From positions 62,001 through 126,000 of the forward strand of contig NZ_JFHL01000018.1 of the NCBI RefSeq assembly GCF_003664995.1: DNA of 64,000 nt, written 5' to 3'. The translations under genes were made by a program, and so were the position numbers. The first letter of the stretch is position 1; the number at the start of each line of letters is the position of its first letter. The stretch comes from Mesotoga sp. BH458_6_3_2_1. GTDB taxonomy: Bacteria; Thermotogota; Thermotogae; Petrotogales; Kosmotogaceae. Below the pieces are notes generated by a model, which was given only the letters and a program-made list of their open reading frames with translations, searched no databases and was not told the origin of the DNA. Below are positions 51,732-61,025 of the stretch, one piece after another.

Positions 51732-52664
51732 ATGTCAAAATTCTTCTACAAAAGGAAACTAGATGAAATCGAAGACAAGGCGCGGCCGGTTCATATAAAC
51801 AGTTACAGGCAGTTGGTGTGGGCAAAGTTCAAGAGTCACAAACTTGCCATGTTCGGTGCATTTGTGCTTGTCGGTGTGATTTTGTTCACCGTATTTGGCC
51901 CGCTTTTCGTCGATGTGGGATACGAAGATATGGACTTCTCTTATCTCTTCTCGCCGCCGCTGACAGAGGGCCATCCTTTTGGGACAGACGAGCTGGGTCA
52001 TGATGTGCTGGTTAGAGTAATGTACGGCGGAAGAATATCTCTCTTTGTCGGGTTAGCCTCTGCAGTGATAACCACCCTAATCGGAACAGTTGTTGGACTA
52101 CTTTCGGGCTTCTACGGAGGCCTTGTCGACAGGTTGTTAATGAGATTTGTCGATGTAATGCTTTCTATACCAATGTTCCCGATCCTGATCACTCTTACAC
52201 TTGTTTTCGGTTCGGGAATTATGAATATCATTCTAGTCCTGACAGTTTTCGGCTGGATGGGTGTTTCCAGATTAGTCAGGGGACTCGTGCTTTCCATAAG
52301 AGAAACGGAGTACGTTATGTCTGCAAGAGCTATGGGAGTGAAAAACGGCAGAATTATCCTCCGACACGTTCTTCCCAACGTAATACCGATAGTAATCGTC
52401 TCTGCGACACTTAACATGTCGTATGCAATACTTGCAGAGTCATCGCTGAGTTATCTAGGACTTGGTATTCAGCCTCCCATGCCGTCTTGGGGCAATATGC
52501 TTCAGAGAGCAATGAACTACATACTAGGCACAACTACTGGGGTAAATCCGTGGTGGCTTACCGTCTTCCCGGGCTTCTTCATATTCATCACAGTACTGAA
52601 CGTGAACTTTCTTGGAGATGGACTTAGAGATGCTCTGGATCCCAAATTTGTGAGTGAGAGTTGA
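51732..52664 (+). CDS. Dipeptide/oligopeptide ABC transporter permease (DppC/OppC type)
   Basis: 310 residues. N-terminal cytoplasmic segment, first helix KLAMFGAFVLVGVILFTVFGPLFV, then HPFGTDELGHDVLVRVMYGGRISLFVG, a DppC-specific block, the EAA loop YVMSARAMGVKNGRIILRHVLPNVIPIVIV, and ESSLSYLGLGIQPPMPSWGNML near the C-terminus. Completes the transmembrane channel with the DppB-type subunit. The ATPase gene starts 5 bases after the stop. Confidence 0.95.
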   Translation: MSKFFYKRKLDEIEDKARPVHINSYRQLVWAKFKSHKLAMFGAFVLVGVILFTVFGPLFVDVGYEDMDFSYLFSPPLTEGHPFGTDELGHDVLVRVMYGGRISLFVGLASAVITTLIGTVVGLLSGFYGGLVDRLLMRFVDVMLSIPMFPILITLTLVFGSGIMNIILVLTVFGWMGVSRLVRGLVLSIRETEYVMSARAMGVKNGRIILRHVLPNVIPIVIVSATLNMSYAILAESSLSYLGLGIQPPMPSWGNMLQRAMNYILGTTTGVNPWWLTVFPGFFIFITVLNVNFLGDGLRDALDPKFVSES

Positions 52665-52669
52665 AAATC

Positions 52670-53653
52670 ATGGAAAGAATTCTCGAAGTTGACAACTTGA
52701 AGATTTCCTTTAAAACTCAGCTTGGAAGGATAACGCCTCTAGACGGGGTCTCCTTTGGTCTATCAAAGGGGGAGACTCTCGGGATCGTAGGGGAATCTGG
52801 CTGTGGCAAGACAATCACAGCTTTCTCAATAATGAGGTTGCTCCCAAAGAACGCATTTCTCGGTGAAGATACAAAAATTGCTTTCAGAGGGAAGGACATT
52901 TCGACGCTCGGTAAGGAAGAGCTTCAGAAGATTAGAGGCAAGTCGATATCAATGGTGTTTCAGGAACCCATGACTTCTTTGAATCCTCTCTACACAATCG
53001 GATGGCAGATTTCCGAAGTATATAGACTGCACGAAGGCCTTAGTGAGGAGGAGGCAATGACGAGGAGCGTGGAGATGCTCCGGCTTGTCGGGATTCCGGA
53101 GCCTAAGAAGAGAGTCACGGAATTTCCTCATCAACTGTCGGGAGGAATGAGGCAGAGAGTAATGATTGCTATGGCGCTCGCCTGTAGCCCGGAGCTCCTA
53201 ATTGCTGACGAACCCACGACAGCGCTTGACGTAACTATTCAAGCCCAGGTTTTGGAGCTAATGAACGAGCTGAAGGATAAGTTCAGCACAGCCACGATAA
53301 TCATTACGCACGATCTGGGAGTAATCGCCGAAATGTGTGATAGAGTTCTCGTCATGTATGCGGGACAGATTGTTGAGAGCGGGGATATATTTGACATCTT
53401 CGACAATCCCATGCATCCTTACACAAAGGGCCTGATTAACTCAATACCAAAGATTGAGATTTCTAAAAAAGATCAGAAGAAGTTGAGCGTAATAAATGGT
53501 TATGTCCCCCATCCTTCGAGTTTCCCCGATGGCTGCAGATTCAGGCCGCGTTGCCCGATGGCATTCGAGAAATGTCTGGAGAAACCGCCGATGATTGAAT
53601 CCGAAAGCCATCATTCAGTTCGTTGTTGGCTATTTGAAGGGGATGATAAGTGA
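52670..53653 (+). CDS. Oligopeptide ABC transporter ATP-binding protein (DppD/OppD type)
   Basis: 327 residues from the ATG at 52670 (a TTG at 52661 is also in frame). Walker A GESGCGKTITAF, Q-loop VFQEPMTSLNPLYTIG, signature PHQLSGGMRQRVMIAMALAC, Walker B LLIADEPTTALDVTIQAQ, and a C-terminal oligopeptide_HTH-type region with RFRPRCPMAFEKCLEKPP: three cysteines that hold a 4Fe-4S cluster or zinc in related proteins. Overlaps the next ATPase gene by one base (TGATG). Confidence 0.95.
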   Translation: MERILEVDNLKISFKTQLGRITPLDGVSFGLSKGETLGIVGESGCGKTITAFSIMRLLPKNAFLGEDTKIAFRGKDISTLGKEELQKIRGKSISMVFQEPMTSLNPLYTIGWQISEVYRLHEGLSEEEAMTRSVEMLRLVGIPEPKKRVTEFPHQLSGGMRQRVMIAMALACSPELLIADEPTTALDVTIQAQVLELMNELKDKFSTATIIITHDLGVIAEMCDRVLVMYAGQIVESGDIFDIFDNPMHPYTKGLINSIPKIEISKKDQKKLSVINGYVPHPSSFPDGCRFRPRCPMAFEKCLEKPPMIESESHHSVRCWLFEGDDK

Positions 53654-54648
53654 TGAAGGTTTCCCCAATGGTAGAGATCAAGAACCTGAAGAAATGGTTT
53701 CCCATAAAGAGCGGGTTCAGGTCTAAGTCCAATCTGAAGGCGGTAGATGGGGTTGACCTGCATATTTACAGGGGTGAGACTCTCGGACTGGTTGGAGAAT
53801 CGGGTTGCGGCAAGACTACTATAGGAAGGACTCTCATTAAGATCTACCAGCCGACAGATGGAGAGTTCCTCTACAGAGGTGAAGGTTCTTCTGAGGGTGG
53901 AGTCGATATATTTTCTCTCTCGGAATCGAAAATGAGACCTTTCAGGAGAGAGATACAGATGGTGTTCCAGGATCCTTACGCTTCCCTCAACCCTCGAATA
54001 ACGGTTCACGATATAATCGCCGAAGGCCTGAGAGTGCATTCGGTGGGCAAGAGCAGAGAAGATAGAAAGTCGATGATAGCCGAAATTCTTGAGAAGGTTG
54101 GCCTAAGGCCAGAGTACATGTACCGATACCCTCATGAATTCTCAGGTGGACAGAGACAGAGAATTGGGATAGCAAGGTCTATGATCTTAAACCCAGGTCT
54201 GGTCATATGTGATGAGCCGGTGTCGGCTCTTGACGTTTCCGTTCAGGCTCAGGTAATAAACCTCCTCGAAGATTTGAAACACGACTTCGGTCTCACATAT
54301 CTTTTCATTGCACACGATCTGGCAGTTGTGAAGCACATTTGTGACAGGATATCGGTTATGTATCTTGGGAAAATTGTTGAGACCGCTGAAACCGACGAGC
54401 TATTTGACAATCCTCTTCATCCTTACACGCGCGGATTGCTTTCGTCGATTCCCGTTCCGAATCCTCACATGAGAAAGACCGGAAAGAGGGAGATCGTGAA
54501 AGGAGACATTCCCTCTCCCGTTGATCCGCCTGAAACTTGCAGATTCGTCAAGAGATGTCCTAAGGCCTTCGACAGATGCAGGAAAGAAAGCCCTTCTCTG
54601 AAGGAAGTAAGCGAAGGACACTTTGTCTCGTGCTTTCTTTACAATTAG
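53653..54648 (+). CDS. Oligopeptide ABC transporter ATP-binding protein (DppF/OppF type)
   Basis: 331 residues; start at the ATG 53653 within TGATG, coupled to the previous stop. Walker A GESGCGKTTIGRT, QMVFQDPYASLNPRITV, signature HEFSGGQRQRIGIARSM, Walker B LVICDEPVSALDVSVQAQ, and C-terminal FVKRCPKAFDRCRKESP with the cysteine cluster. Forms the heterodimeric motor with the DppD-type protein. Last gene of the operon; no clear terminator before the convergent hydrolase. Confidence 0.95.
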   Translation: MKVSPMVEIKNLKKWFPIKSGFRSKSNLKAVDGVDLHIYRGETLGLVGESGCGKTTIGRTLIKIYQPTDGEFLYRGEGSSEGGVDIFSLSESKMRPFRREIQMVFQDPYASLNPRITVHDIIAEGLRVHSVGKSREDRKSMIAEILEKVGLRPEYMYRYPHEFSGGQRQRIGIARSMILNPGLVICDEPVSALDVSVQAQVINLLEDLKHDFGLTYLFIAHDLAVVKHICDRISVMYLGKIVETAETDELFDNPLHPYTRGLLSSIPVPNPHMRKTGKREIVKGDIPSPVDPPETCRFVKRCPKAFDRCRKESPSLKEVSEGHFVSCFLYN

Positions 54649-54689
54649 TAGTCTTACGTGATTCATTGGTTTGAGGGCCGGCGTGTCGC

Positions 54690-55970
54690 TCAATCAAAAA
54701 TGTAGATCCAGGAAAACATAGCGTCAATGAGCTGGCTATCGATGTGCCGGAACTCGTAATAGTGGTCGGGTGTTGACATATCGTCCTTCACGGGCATGAA
54801 GTAGTGGTCAAGACCGGGTAGCAGCTGAAAGTAAACATTCAAGCGTGTCCATAGCGCGTTCATGAACATTATGTAGTCTTGGACCGTCGATTCGAAATCG
54901 GCATCGCCCTGAACAATAAGCACGGGGATCTCCAGTTCTCTTACAATTTCAATAGGATTCATTCTGTCAAGTTCATAATAATATCCGGCCGTTGCTGCCA
55001 GGACGGGTGCTCCTGGAGGTAGCTTGCCGTCAAGAGCGGTCTGCAGGTAGTCGGTGAGAAGTTTGGTCTGCTGTCCAGTCTCCTCACCGTAGAGCGACCT
55101 AATGTATTTTTGTTTGTCGATTATTACCTGCAGTTCTCTCCTTGCAGGCGTAGCCAGAAGGATAATTCCATCGACCCTGGAGTCTCTGGTGGCGATTACT
55201 GGAGCAACTCTGCCTCCAAGTCCGTGCCCAGCAAGAAAAATCGATGAAACTGAGGGTATTCTCGATACGGCAGTTATCGCATTGACGACATCTTCAATCA
55301 CTTCTGTTTCGATGCTGGGAGAGGCTTGAGATAGCCGCTCTCCGAACACAAAGGATCTCTTATCATACCTCAGAACGGCCACACCTTGAGTCGCCAGTCC
55401 CCAGGCTATCTGCCTGAATGGTTTGTTCGGCCCAATTGTAGAATCTCTGTCCATAGCTCCTGAATCATGTATGAGAATTACAAGTGGATACTTGTCAATC
55501 TCTTTGGGAACGGTAATTACTGCGGGAAGCCGGTTCCTATCCTCTCCAATCGTGATTTCAAACTCATCGAATTTGCTCGTGTCGATGTATTCGGCAATTG
55601 CTCCTGTTTGTAAAGTCGGTTGAACTAGAAATGTGTCAATTCTGCCTTGATCATCAACCACTACGTTGAAGTCGATAAACCCTCTCTCAAACTGAGCATG
55701 AAAGATGAATACTGTGAATCCTCTTATCTCGCTTGTCTCAGTTGAGAAAATGAAGAGATATGCGCCGTATTCCTCAGAAAGCTGCTGAAATTCCTGACTC
55801 ATGTTTTCGACTGTATAGAGAGTTCTTGCTCTTAGACTTTGCATCTCGTAAGCAAGATGATAGTTTCCTCGTAATAGAAACTGAAGATACCTGTCAGCAA
55901 GTACCTCGGATCCAAAGAGCATTGTGAGAACCAGAATAGCAAAAACCCCGACTGATACTATTTTCCTCAA
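54690..55970 (-). CDS. Exported alpha/beta hydrolase-fold protein lacking the nucleophile Ser
   Basis: 426 residues starting with TTG, signal peptide at 1-24. Residues about 26-115 resemble a DUF3887-type domain; residues about 140-426 are the alpha/beta hydrolase fold with HDSGAMDRDSTIGPNKPFRQIAWGLATQGVAVLRYDKR. The nucleophile elbow reads LAGHGLGGR: position 250 is Gly (GGA at 55221-55223) where the family has Ser in GHSLGG. The acid (GDAD, Asp356 or Asp358) and the His (LDHYF, His389) are kept. It is either inactive as a hydrolase or has another role. Located between the peptide operon and a NatAB-like exporter. Confidence 0.85.
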   Translation of the reverse strand: MRKIVSVGVFAILVLTMLFGSEVLADRYLQFLLRGNYHLAYEMQSLRARTLYTVENMSQEFQQLSEEYGAYLFIFSTETSEIRGFTVFIFHAQFERGFIDFNVVVDDQGRIDTFLVQPTLQTGAIAEYIDTSKFDEFEITIGEDRNRLPAVITVPKEIDKYPLVILIHDSGAMDRDSTIGPNKPFRQIAWGLATQGVAVLRYDKRSFVFGERLSQASPSIETEVIEDVVNAITAVSRIPSVSSIFLAGHGLGGRVAPVIATRDSRVDGIILLATPARRELQVIIDKQKYIRSLYGEETGQQTKLLTDYLQTALDGKLPPGAPVLAATAGYYYELDRMNPIEIVRELEIPVLIVQGDADFESTVQDYIMFMNALWTRLNVYFQLLPGLDHYFMPVKDDMSTPDHYYEFRHIDSQLIDAMFSWIYIFD

Positions 55971-56050
55971 CCTAGACTTCTCCCGACAAATGATTCTTCC
56001 TATTTATCCCTAACTCAATGATAAACCATTGCCCTTGATTGGTGAAATCA

Positions 56051-56074
56051 AAAGGAGGGCCTGTGCCCTCCTTT
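56051..56074 (-). terminator. Terminator after the NatAB-like operon
   Basis: Stem AAAGGAGGGC/GCCCTCCTTT (56051-56060 and 56065-56074) with a 4-base loop. On the minus strand it follows the permease stop by about 34 bases and is followed by TGATTTC, preceded within the stem by TTT. Probable terminator. Confidence 0.75.
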
Positions 56075-56107
56075 GTCTGTAATATCTAAAGATTTCCAGG
56101 TAATCAG

Positions 56108-57295
56108 TTAAGCTCCCGAACTGTCCATGATCTTTTCGCTGTTGAAGACTCTAGTAAGAAAGTAGATGAACAATGATACATAAACGAGGTTGCTCACAAG
56201 CATGAGGGAGAATCTCGAAAAAACAAAACTGGCGGTAATGATATCCTTCATAACGAAAATCGAGTTCATGAAAGGAATCAAGTAGAGAAGGGGATTATCT
56301 GGAGATTCCATCTGCATAGTGGCAACTCCCAGTACTATTGCCATAATATATATGGGCATTACATAACCGCTTCCCTCTTTCATATTTCTTGCTAAGGAGC
56401 CAAGTAGAACAATTAAAGAGGCTGCGAGCCCGGACATTGTCATCAGTGTAATGAAGAGACCAAAGAGAGTTGTGGCTGACAGGGATGAAAAATTGAGCTC
56501 ACCACCCCCAAATGCAGGTCCTCCAACTTTGAAAGCGATTATCAGGCCGATGAAGGTGAATATGCTGTTCAAGATCGCAATAGTCATCACATACAGAATC
56601 TTCCCTGCTGCAATTGATGATCTCGACACCTGATTAACAAGCAGCACAGGCATGCTTCCTCTCTCTTTTTCGCCCGCAGTTGTGTCGAGACCAATATTCA
56701 TGGATCCGGCGAAGATGTAAATGAGCAGGAAGTATGGGATCAATGTGGCCAGCAGCTCTGTTCCCTGAGATTCTTCCGGCGCAACATCTCTCTTCTCTAC
56801 GCTTACGAGATTGAGATCTTCGAGTGTCAATCCATGTTCGAGAAGCTTCTCCGAAAGAAGCAGAGATGAATATGACGATAGGGCATTCTGAACTATTTGA
56901 GCCCCATATGAAGAACCTTTTGAAGTTGAATTGTAGAAGAGACGGGCATCTATCTTCTCTCCACCGCGAACTCTTTCCGCGGCATCTACGGGAAACTCTA
57001 CCATGATTGAGTTCTCCTGGTTTCTGACCGATTCTTCGCTAAGATTTTCGTCAATTTCAAATGATATCATCTGATCCAGAAGACTCAAGAACCTCGCATC
57101 TGGCAAATTAATTATATTCAGTTTGTAGACTGTGTTCTCGTAGGTTCTGCTTTGGGATGAAGACACTGTGTTCATTACCAGGAAGATCACTGGCATGATC
57201 AACATCGGCAAAATCAGAACTGCGAAGACAGTTCTTGCGTCCTTGAATATATTCTTGAGTTCCTTTCGAAAGATAATTAGAGCATCCCTAAACAA
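56108..57295 (-). CDS. ABC-2 type exporter permease (NatB-like)
   Basis: 395 residues, TTG start behind GGGGTGATCGAGA. N-terminal helix FAVLILPMLIMPVIFLVMNTV, a roughly 140-residue extracytoplasmic domain, then five to six helices beginning LATLIPYFLLIYIFAGSMNIGLDTTAGEKERGSMPVLLVNQVSRSSIAAGK, a NatB/ABC-2 signature. It overlaps the ATPase gene by 8 bases. NatAB exports sodium in Bacillus; here the substrate is not known, and sodium is only one possibility. Confidence 0.88.
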   Translation of the reverse strand: MFRDALIIFRKELKNIFKDARTVFAVLILPMLIMPVIFLVMNTVSSSQSRTYENTVYKLNIINLPDARFLSLLDQMISFEIDENLSEESVRNQENSIMVEFPVDAAERVRGGEKIDARLFYNSTSKGSSYGAQIVQNALSSYSSLLLSEKLLEHGLTLEDLNLVSVEKRDVAPEESQGTELLATLIPYFLLIYIFAGSMNIGLDTTAGEKERGSMPVLLVNQVSRSSIAAGKILYVMTIAILNSIFTFIGLIIAFKVGGPAFGGGELNFSSLSATTLFGLFITLMTMSGLAASLIVLLGSLARNMKEGSGYVMPIYIMAIVLGVATMQMESPDNPLLYLIPFMNSIFVMKDIITASFVFSRFSLMLVSNLVYVSLFIYFLTRVFNSEKIMDSSGA

Positions 57296-58037
57296 TCTCG
57301 ATCACCCCTTCTCTATCGGCAATCCTAAAGAACACATCTTCAAGATTGTCTTCCCCAAACTTCTCATAAAGCCCTTCAAGAGTGTCGTCTTCGACAAGCC
57401 TGCCTTTGAAAATAATCCCGACTCTATTGCATAGCTTTTCGGCAACAGACATGATGTGAGTAGAGATGATTATGGTCTTTCCCTGATCGCGGTAGTCTTT
57501 GAGAAAGTCGGTAACTGTTCTTGCCGTAAGGATGTCCAGACCGTTTGTGGGTTCATCAAAGATTATGACTTCGGGATCATGAATAAGACTGACTGCGATC
57601 GCGGCCTTTTGCTTCATTCCTGTTGAGAGCTTCCCGATTCTCTTGTCAAGGAAGTCATTCATATCTAGATAATCTGATAGTTCCTTTGTCCGTTTAGAGA
57701 TATCTGTGTCCCTCATTTGACTGAGTTCGCCGTAGAATCTAAGCAGTTCCTTCGGTGTAAGGTTTCCAGATAGTTTCATATCGCTTGTAAGGAACCCTAT
57801 TCTCTTCCGAACCTCTGTGGGGCGAATCACGCAGTCGAATCCCATTACGCTTGTCTTTCCACTGTCTGGCTTGAGAAGAGTTGAGATAATTCTGAGTGTT
57901 GTAGTCTTTCCGGCACCATTTGGCCCTAGAAGGCCATAAATACTCTTTGGCTCGGCGGAAAAGCTCAACGAATCGACTGCTACCACCTTTTTCCTTCGAC
58001 TTTCGAAAGTCTTTGTGATTTTCTCAACCTTAACCAT
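57288..58037 (-). CDS. ABC transporter ATP-binding protein (NatA-like)
   Basis: 249 residues. Walker A GPNGAGKTTTLR (about 38-49), signature KLSTGMKQKAAIAVSL, Walker B VIIFDEPTNGLDI, H-loop IISTHIMS. Short C-terminal tail, as in NatA. It heads the exporter operon; the promoter region to its left contains TATAAT (58131-58136) and an inverted repeat at 58079-58101. Confidence 0.92.
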   Translation of the reverse strand: MVKVEKITKTFESRRKKVVAVDSLSFSAEPKSIYGLLGPNGAGKTTTLRIISTLLKPDSGKTSVMGFDCVIRPTEVRKRIGFLTSDMKLSGNLTPKELLRFYGELSQMRDTDISKRTKELSDYLDMNDFLDKRIGKLSTGMKQKAAIAVSLIHDPEVIIFDEPTNGLDILTARTVTDFLKDYRDQGKTIIISTHIMSVAEKLCNRVGIIFKGRLVEDDTLEGLYEKFGEDNLEDVFFRIADREGVIEIV

Positions 58038-58078
58038 TTTTTGCCTCCTAAAAACGTTTCTTCCAGGGAGTAGAATAA

Positions 58079-58101
58079 CACTCCATTGTTAATGTGGAGT
58101 G
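58079..58101. promoter_or_regulatory. Inverted repeat CACTCCA-N9-TGGAGTG before the NatA-like gene
   Basis: Perfect 7-bp arms with a 9-bp spacer, 42 bases upstream of the start codon and downstream of the candidate -10. Could be an operator or a leader hairpin. No regulator gene is adjacent. Confidence 0.5.
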
Positions 58102-58130
58102 AAGAAATAAGAATTGTGAAAAAATATTTC

Positions 58131-58136
58131 ATTATA
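58131..58136 (-). promoter_or_regulatory. -10 box of the NatAB-like operon
   Basis: Perfect TATAAT on the minus strand (CCCCTATAATG), about 94 bases upstream of the start. The -35 match is poor. Confidence 0.4.
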
Positions 58137-58178
58137 GGGGGGATATTGATTAATTATATTCACTACGGAATTCATTTA

Positions 58179-58207
58179 TTTCAATCATTGATGAATTATA
58201 GTATAAT
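58179..58207 (+). promoter_or_regulatory. Candidate promoter of tldD-tldE
   Basis: TTTCAA (58179-58184), a 17-base spacer and a perfect TATAAT (58202-58207), about 97 bases upstream of the TldD start. The -35 is weak. Confidence 0.4.
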
Positions 58208-58303
58208 TTGTCATAAGAAACCCGCTTAGAAATCTTAGAGTCGACTCTTCGGAGAAGGTTTGCTTAGAGATAACAAAATACGCATTCCATTAGGAGGTTC
58301 TAG

Positions 58304-59734
58304 ATGAAGGTAGAAGATTCAAGATATCTCAACGATAAACGAGGCTTTTTGAAGAAACTTGTGAGTTCCCTGGAACGCGACTTTCCTTACGTTTCAGTTC
58401 TCGGCACGGATGTCGGGGGCAAACAGTACCAGGTGATGACAACTGGGATTAGCGTGAACGATTCGAGGTGGTCCGAAAGAGGGTTCGTACTCAGGATTCA
58501 TGATGGAAGAGGCTACTTTGAATTCTCGTTTAATGAAATGAGAAATCAATCAGTTGAAGAGATTGTAGAGTATGTCGGGAGAAAGCTTTCTGCGTTCAGG
58601 AATAGTATGAATGAGAATAGTCTGGATGCTTCAGCAGTATCGATGTTCGAAGAAGAGGAATCGGAACTCTGTTTCAATGACGAAGTTGGGATTCTTCCGG
58701 GGTCTCTCTCGGCAGGAGAGATAATCGATAGACTGTCTTCTTTTAAGGATCGGGCTCATGAACTCTCCGATGAAGTGGTAAACGTAATGGCCCTCATGGA
58801 AAACGTGCAAGTGAGCAAGCTCTTCATTTCGTCCAGGAAGGAACTCTCACAATCCTACATCTGGTCTCAAGGATATTTGTACGTCGTTGCCAGAAGGAAC
58901 AAGAGGACCAAGTATAGTATGAAAGGTTTTTCGGGATTAAAGGGTCTGGAAGTTCTGGACGAGATGGAAGCATTCGTTGGAAAAGTCGTCGAGAATGCTA
59001 GACTCCTGCTCTCAGCCGAGAGAATAGATCCAGGTGAGTACGATGTAATTTGCTCGCCAGATGTTGCAGGATTGATTGCTCATGAAGCTTTCGGGCACGG
59101 AGTCGAAATGGACATGTTTGTGAAGGGGAGGGCAAAGGCAGTCGAGTACCTGGGAAAGCACGTTGCGTCTGAGTTAGTCACGATGCATGACGGTGCGGCC
59201 GGTGTAAGGGAAGTTTCATCTTACGCATTTGATGATGAAGGCAGTCTGGCAAAGGACACAGTGATAATTGAAAATGGAATCCTCAAGAGGGGAATTTCAG
59301 ATTTGATTTCTGCATCTGTTCTTGGAACTGAGCCTACCGGCAACGGTAAGAGGGAATCGTTTGAGAGAAAAGCATATGCACGCATGACGAACACATATTT
59401 CTCTCCGGGAAAAGATGATCTAAGAGACATGATCGAATCAATAGATTATGGTTTTCTTCTTGAAGACTATTATAGCGGAATGGAAGATCCCAAAAACTGG
59501 GGGATTCAGTGCGTCATAGCCTACGGACGCGAGATTAAGAAAGGCCAGTTTACAGGTCGTATCGTATCTCCAGTAATGATGACAGGATATGTACCTTCAT
59601 TGCTGAAGTCGATTTCTATGGTATCTGGAGATTTCAAGCTCTCAGGAACGGGAGCCTGCGGCAAAGGTCATAAGGAGTTCGCAAAAGTCTCTGCAGGTGG
59701 ACCGTATATTAAGGCAAAAGCGAGGTTGGGATAA
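58304..59734 (+). CDS. tldD: TldD family metalloprotease
   Basis: 476 residues, ATG after TAGGAGGTTCTAG. The zinc motif HExxxH is at residues 260-265 (IAHEAFGHGVEMD), and a Cys near the C-terminus (SGTGACGKGHKEF) corresponds to the third zinc ligand of E. coli TldD. TldD and TldE form a heterodimer that processes unfolded peptides and, in some bacteria, peptide toxins or RiPP leaders. The gene shares a base with tldE (TAATG). Confidence 0.94.
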   Translation: MKVEDSRYLNDKRGFLKKLVSSLERDFPYVSVLGTDVGGKQYQVMTTGISVNDSRWSERGFVLRIHDGRGYFEFSFNEMRNQSVEEIVEYVGRKLSAFRNSMNENSLDASAVSMFEEEESELCFNDEVGILPGSLSAGEIIDRLSSFKDRAHELSDEVVNVMALMENVQVSKLFISSRKELSQSYIWSQGYLYVVARRNKRTKYSMKGFSGLKGLEVLDEMEAFVGKVVENARLLLSAERIDPGEYDVICSPDVAGLIAHEAFGHGVEMDMFVKGRAKAVEYLGKHVASELVTMHDGAAGVREVSSYAFDDEGSLAKDTVIIENGILKRGISDLISASVLGTEPTGNGKRESFERKAYARMTNTYFSPGKDDLRDMIESIDYGFLLEDYYSGMEDPKNWGIQCVIAYGREIKKGQFTGRIVSPVMMTGYVPSLLKSISMVSGDFKLSGTGACGKGHKEFAKVSAGGPYIKAKARLG

Positions 59735-61008
59735 TGATAGAGACTATTGTAAAGAACCTTGAAGCAAATTCAGTTGATGCATGGAGAATAAGGGAAGAGA
59801 ACATTGAGAGTGAAGAGTATTTCTTTGTTGGGAACAAGGTCGATCTTGGAAGGGCGAAGAAGGTAAAGAAGTACGAAGTAACTGTCTACCGCGATTTTGA
59901 AGAGGGCGAAAAGAAATACAGAGGAAGCTCTACGGTTACCATGAGCCCTGGAACAACGGTTGAAGAAATCGTCCATTCAATACAGGAAGCCTTTTTTGCT
60001 GCAGGTTTCGTAAAGAATCCCTGGTATCCAATGGCGCCGAAGTTTTCACGGAGATTCGAAGCAGTCGAACATGACCTTCATGATCTTTCTAGAGATGCTA
60101 TTGGAGCAATCTTTGACAATGGAAAACCGTCTAATTCATGGTTGAACTCTGTTGAGATTTTTGTGACGAAAAACGGGTTCCGCATTCTCAACTCTGAAGG
60201 TCTCGACGTGGCTTTTTCAAAATATAGAACATACATCGAAAGCATTGTAAGTTCTTCTGGCAGAGAAGAAGTCGAGCTGTACGATCAGTTGCTCCTTGCA
60301 CTTCCCGATGTTGAACGTATAAGAGAAAGGATTTCCAGATTACTTCTGTTGGTCAGTGAAAGAGCTAATGCCGTTCCTACGCCAGCTTTAGGCAGGATAC
60401 CGGTAGTACTTACCGGAGAGCCGGCCAAAGAGGTAATGCGATACTATTTGAAACAGGCAAATGCACGTCTTAAGTATGACAGGATATCCGAAGCTGAACC
60501 TGGAGACTCTGTTCAGTCAGGAGAATCGGGAGATAAGATAACTCTTGAAGTTGTGCCGGAACTTGAAGGTTCATACTTCAGCCTTCCTGTTGACAATGAT
60601 GGTTTTCTCATTGGGAAAAGGACTGTTATCGAAAATGGGATTTTGAAGAATTACTGGGGTGACATCAAATATTCCCACTACCTGGGAATCGAACCAACAG
60701 GTGCTGTTCTGAACTTCTCGGTTGGTCATGGCAGTCTCAGCATTGACGAGATGCGAAAAGTAGATCATCTGGAGGTTACTAATTTTTCTGCAGTTGACGT
60801 TGATGAAACAACGGGCGATTTCGGAGGAGAGATCAGATTAGGCTGGTATTTCGATGGTTCGGAGAGAATCGCGGTATCGGGAGGTTCTGTGACCGGTAAT
60901 CTAAGAGAACTTGAGTCAATCTATCTGTCGAAAGAGACAGAACTGGACGGAGATTACTATGGACCTCTCTCGATCTCTATAGAGGGGCTGAAGATTTCGG
61001 GTGAGTAG
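59734..61008 (+). CDS. tldE: TldE/PmbA family protein
   Basis: 424 residues, the non-catalytic partner of TldD; no HExxxH. Conserved parts: YKVTVYRDFEEGEKKYRGSSTVTMSPG-like N-terminus, PVVLTGEPAKEVMRYYL, GRKTV-like IENGILKNYWGDIKYSHYLGIEPTGAVLNFSVGHG. It lines the substrate channel in the TldDE heterodimer. Coupled to tldD by a one-base overlap. The nitroreductase-like gene follows 17 bases later. Confidence 0.93.
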   Translation: MIETIVKNLEANSVDAWRIREENIESEEYFFVGNKVDLGRAKKVKKYEVTVYRDFEEGEKKYRGSSTVTMSPGTTVEEIVHSIQEAFFAAGFVKNPWYPMAPKFSRRFEAVEHDLHDLSRDAIGAIFDNGKPSNSWLNSVEIFVTKNGFRILNSEGLDVAFSKYRTYIESIVSSSGREEVELYDQLLLALPDVERIRERISRLLLLVSERANAVPTPALGRIPVVLTGEPAKEVMRYYLKQANARLKYDRISEAEPGDSVQSGESGDKITLEVVPELEGSYFSLPVDNDGFLIGKRTVIENGILKNYWGDIKYSHYLGIEPTGAVLNFSVGHGSLSIDEMRKVDHLEVTNFSAVDVDETTGDFGGEIRLGWYFDGSERIAVSGGSVTGNLRELESIYLSKETELDGDYYGPLSISIEGLKISGE

Positions 61009-61025
61009 TTTTTGTGGAGGTGCAC

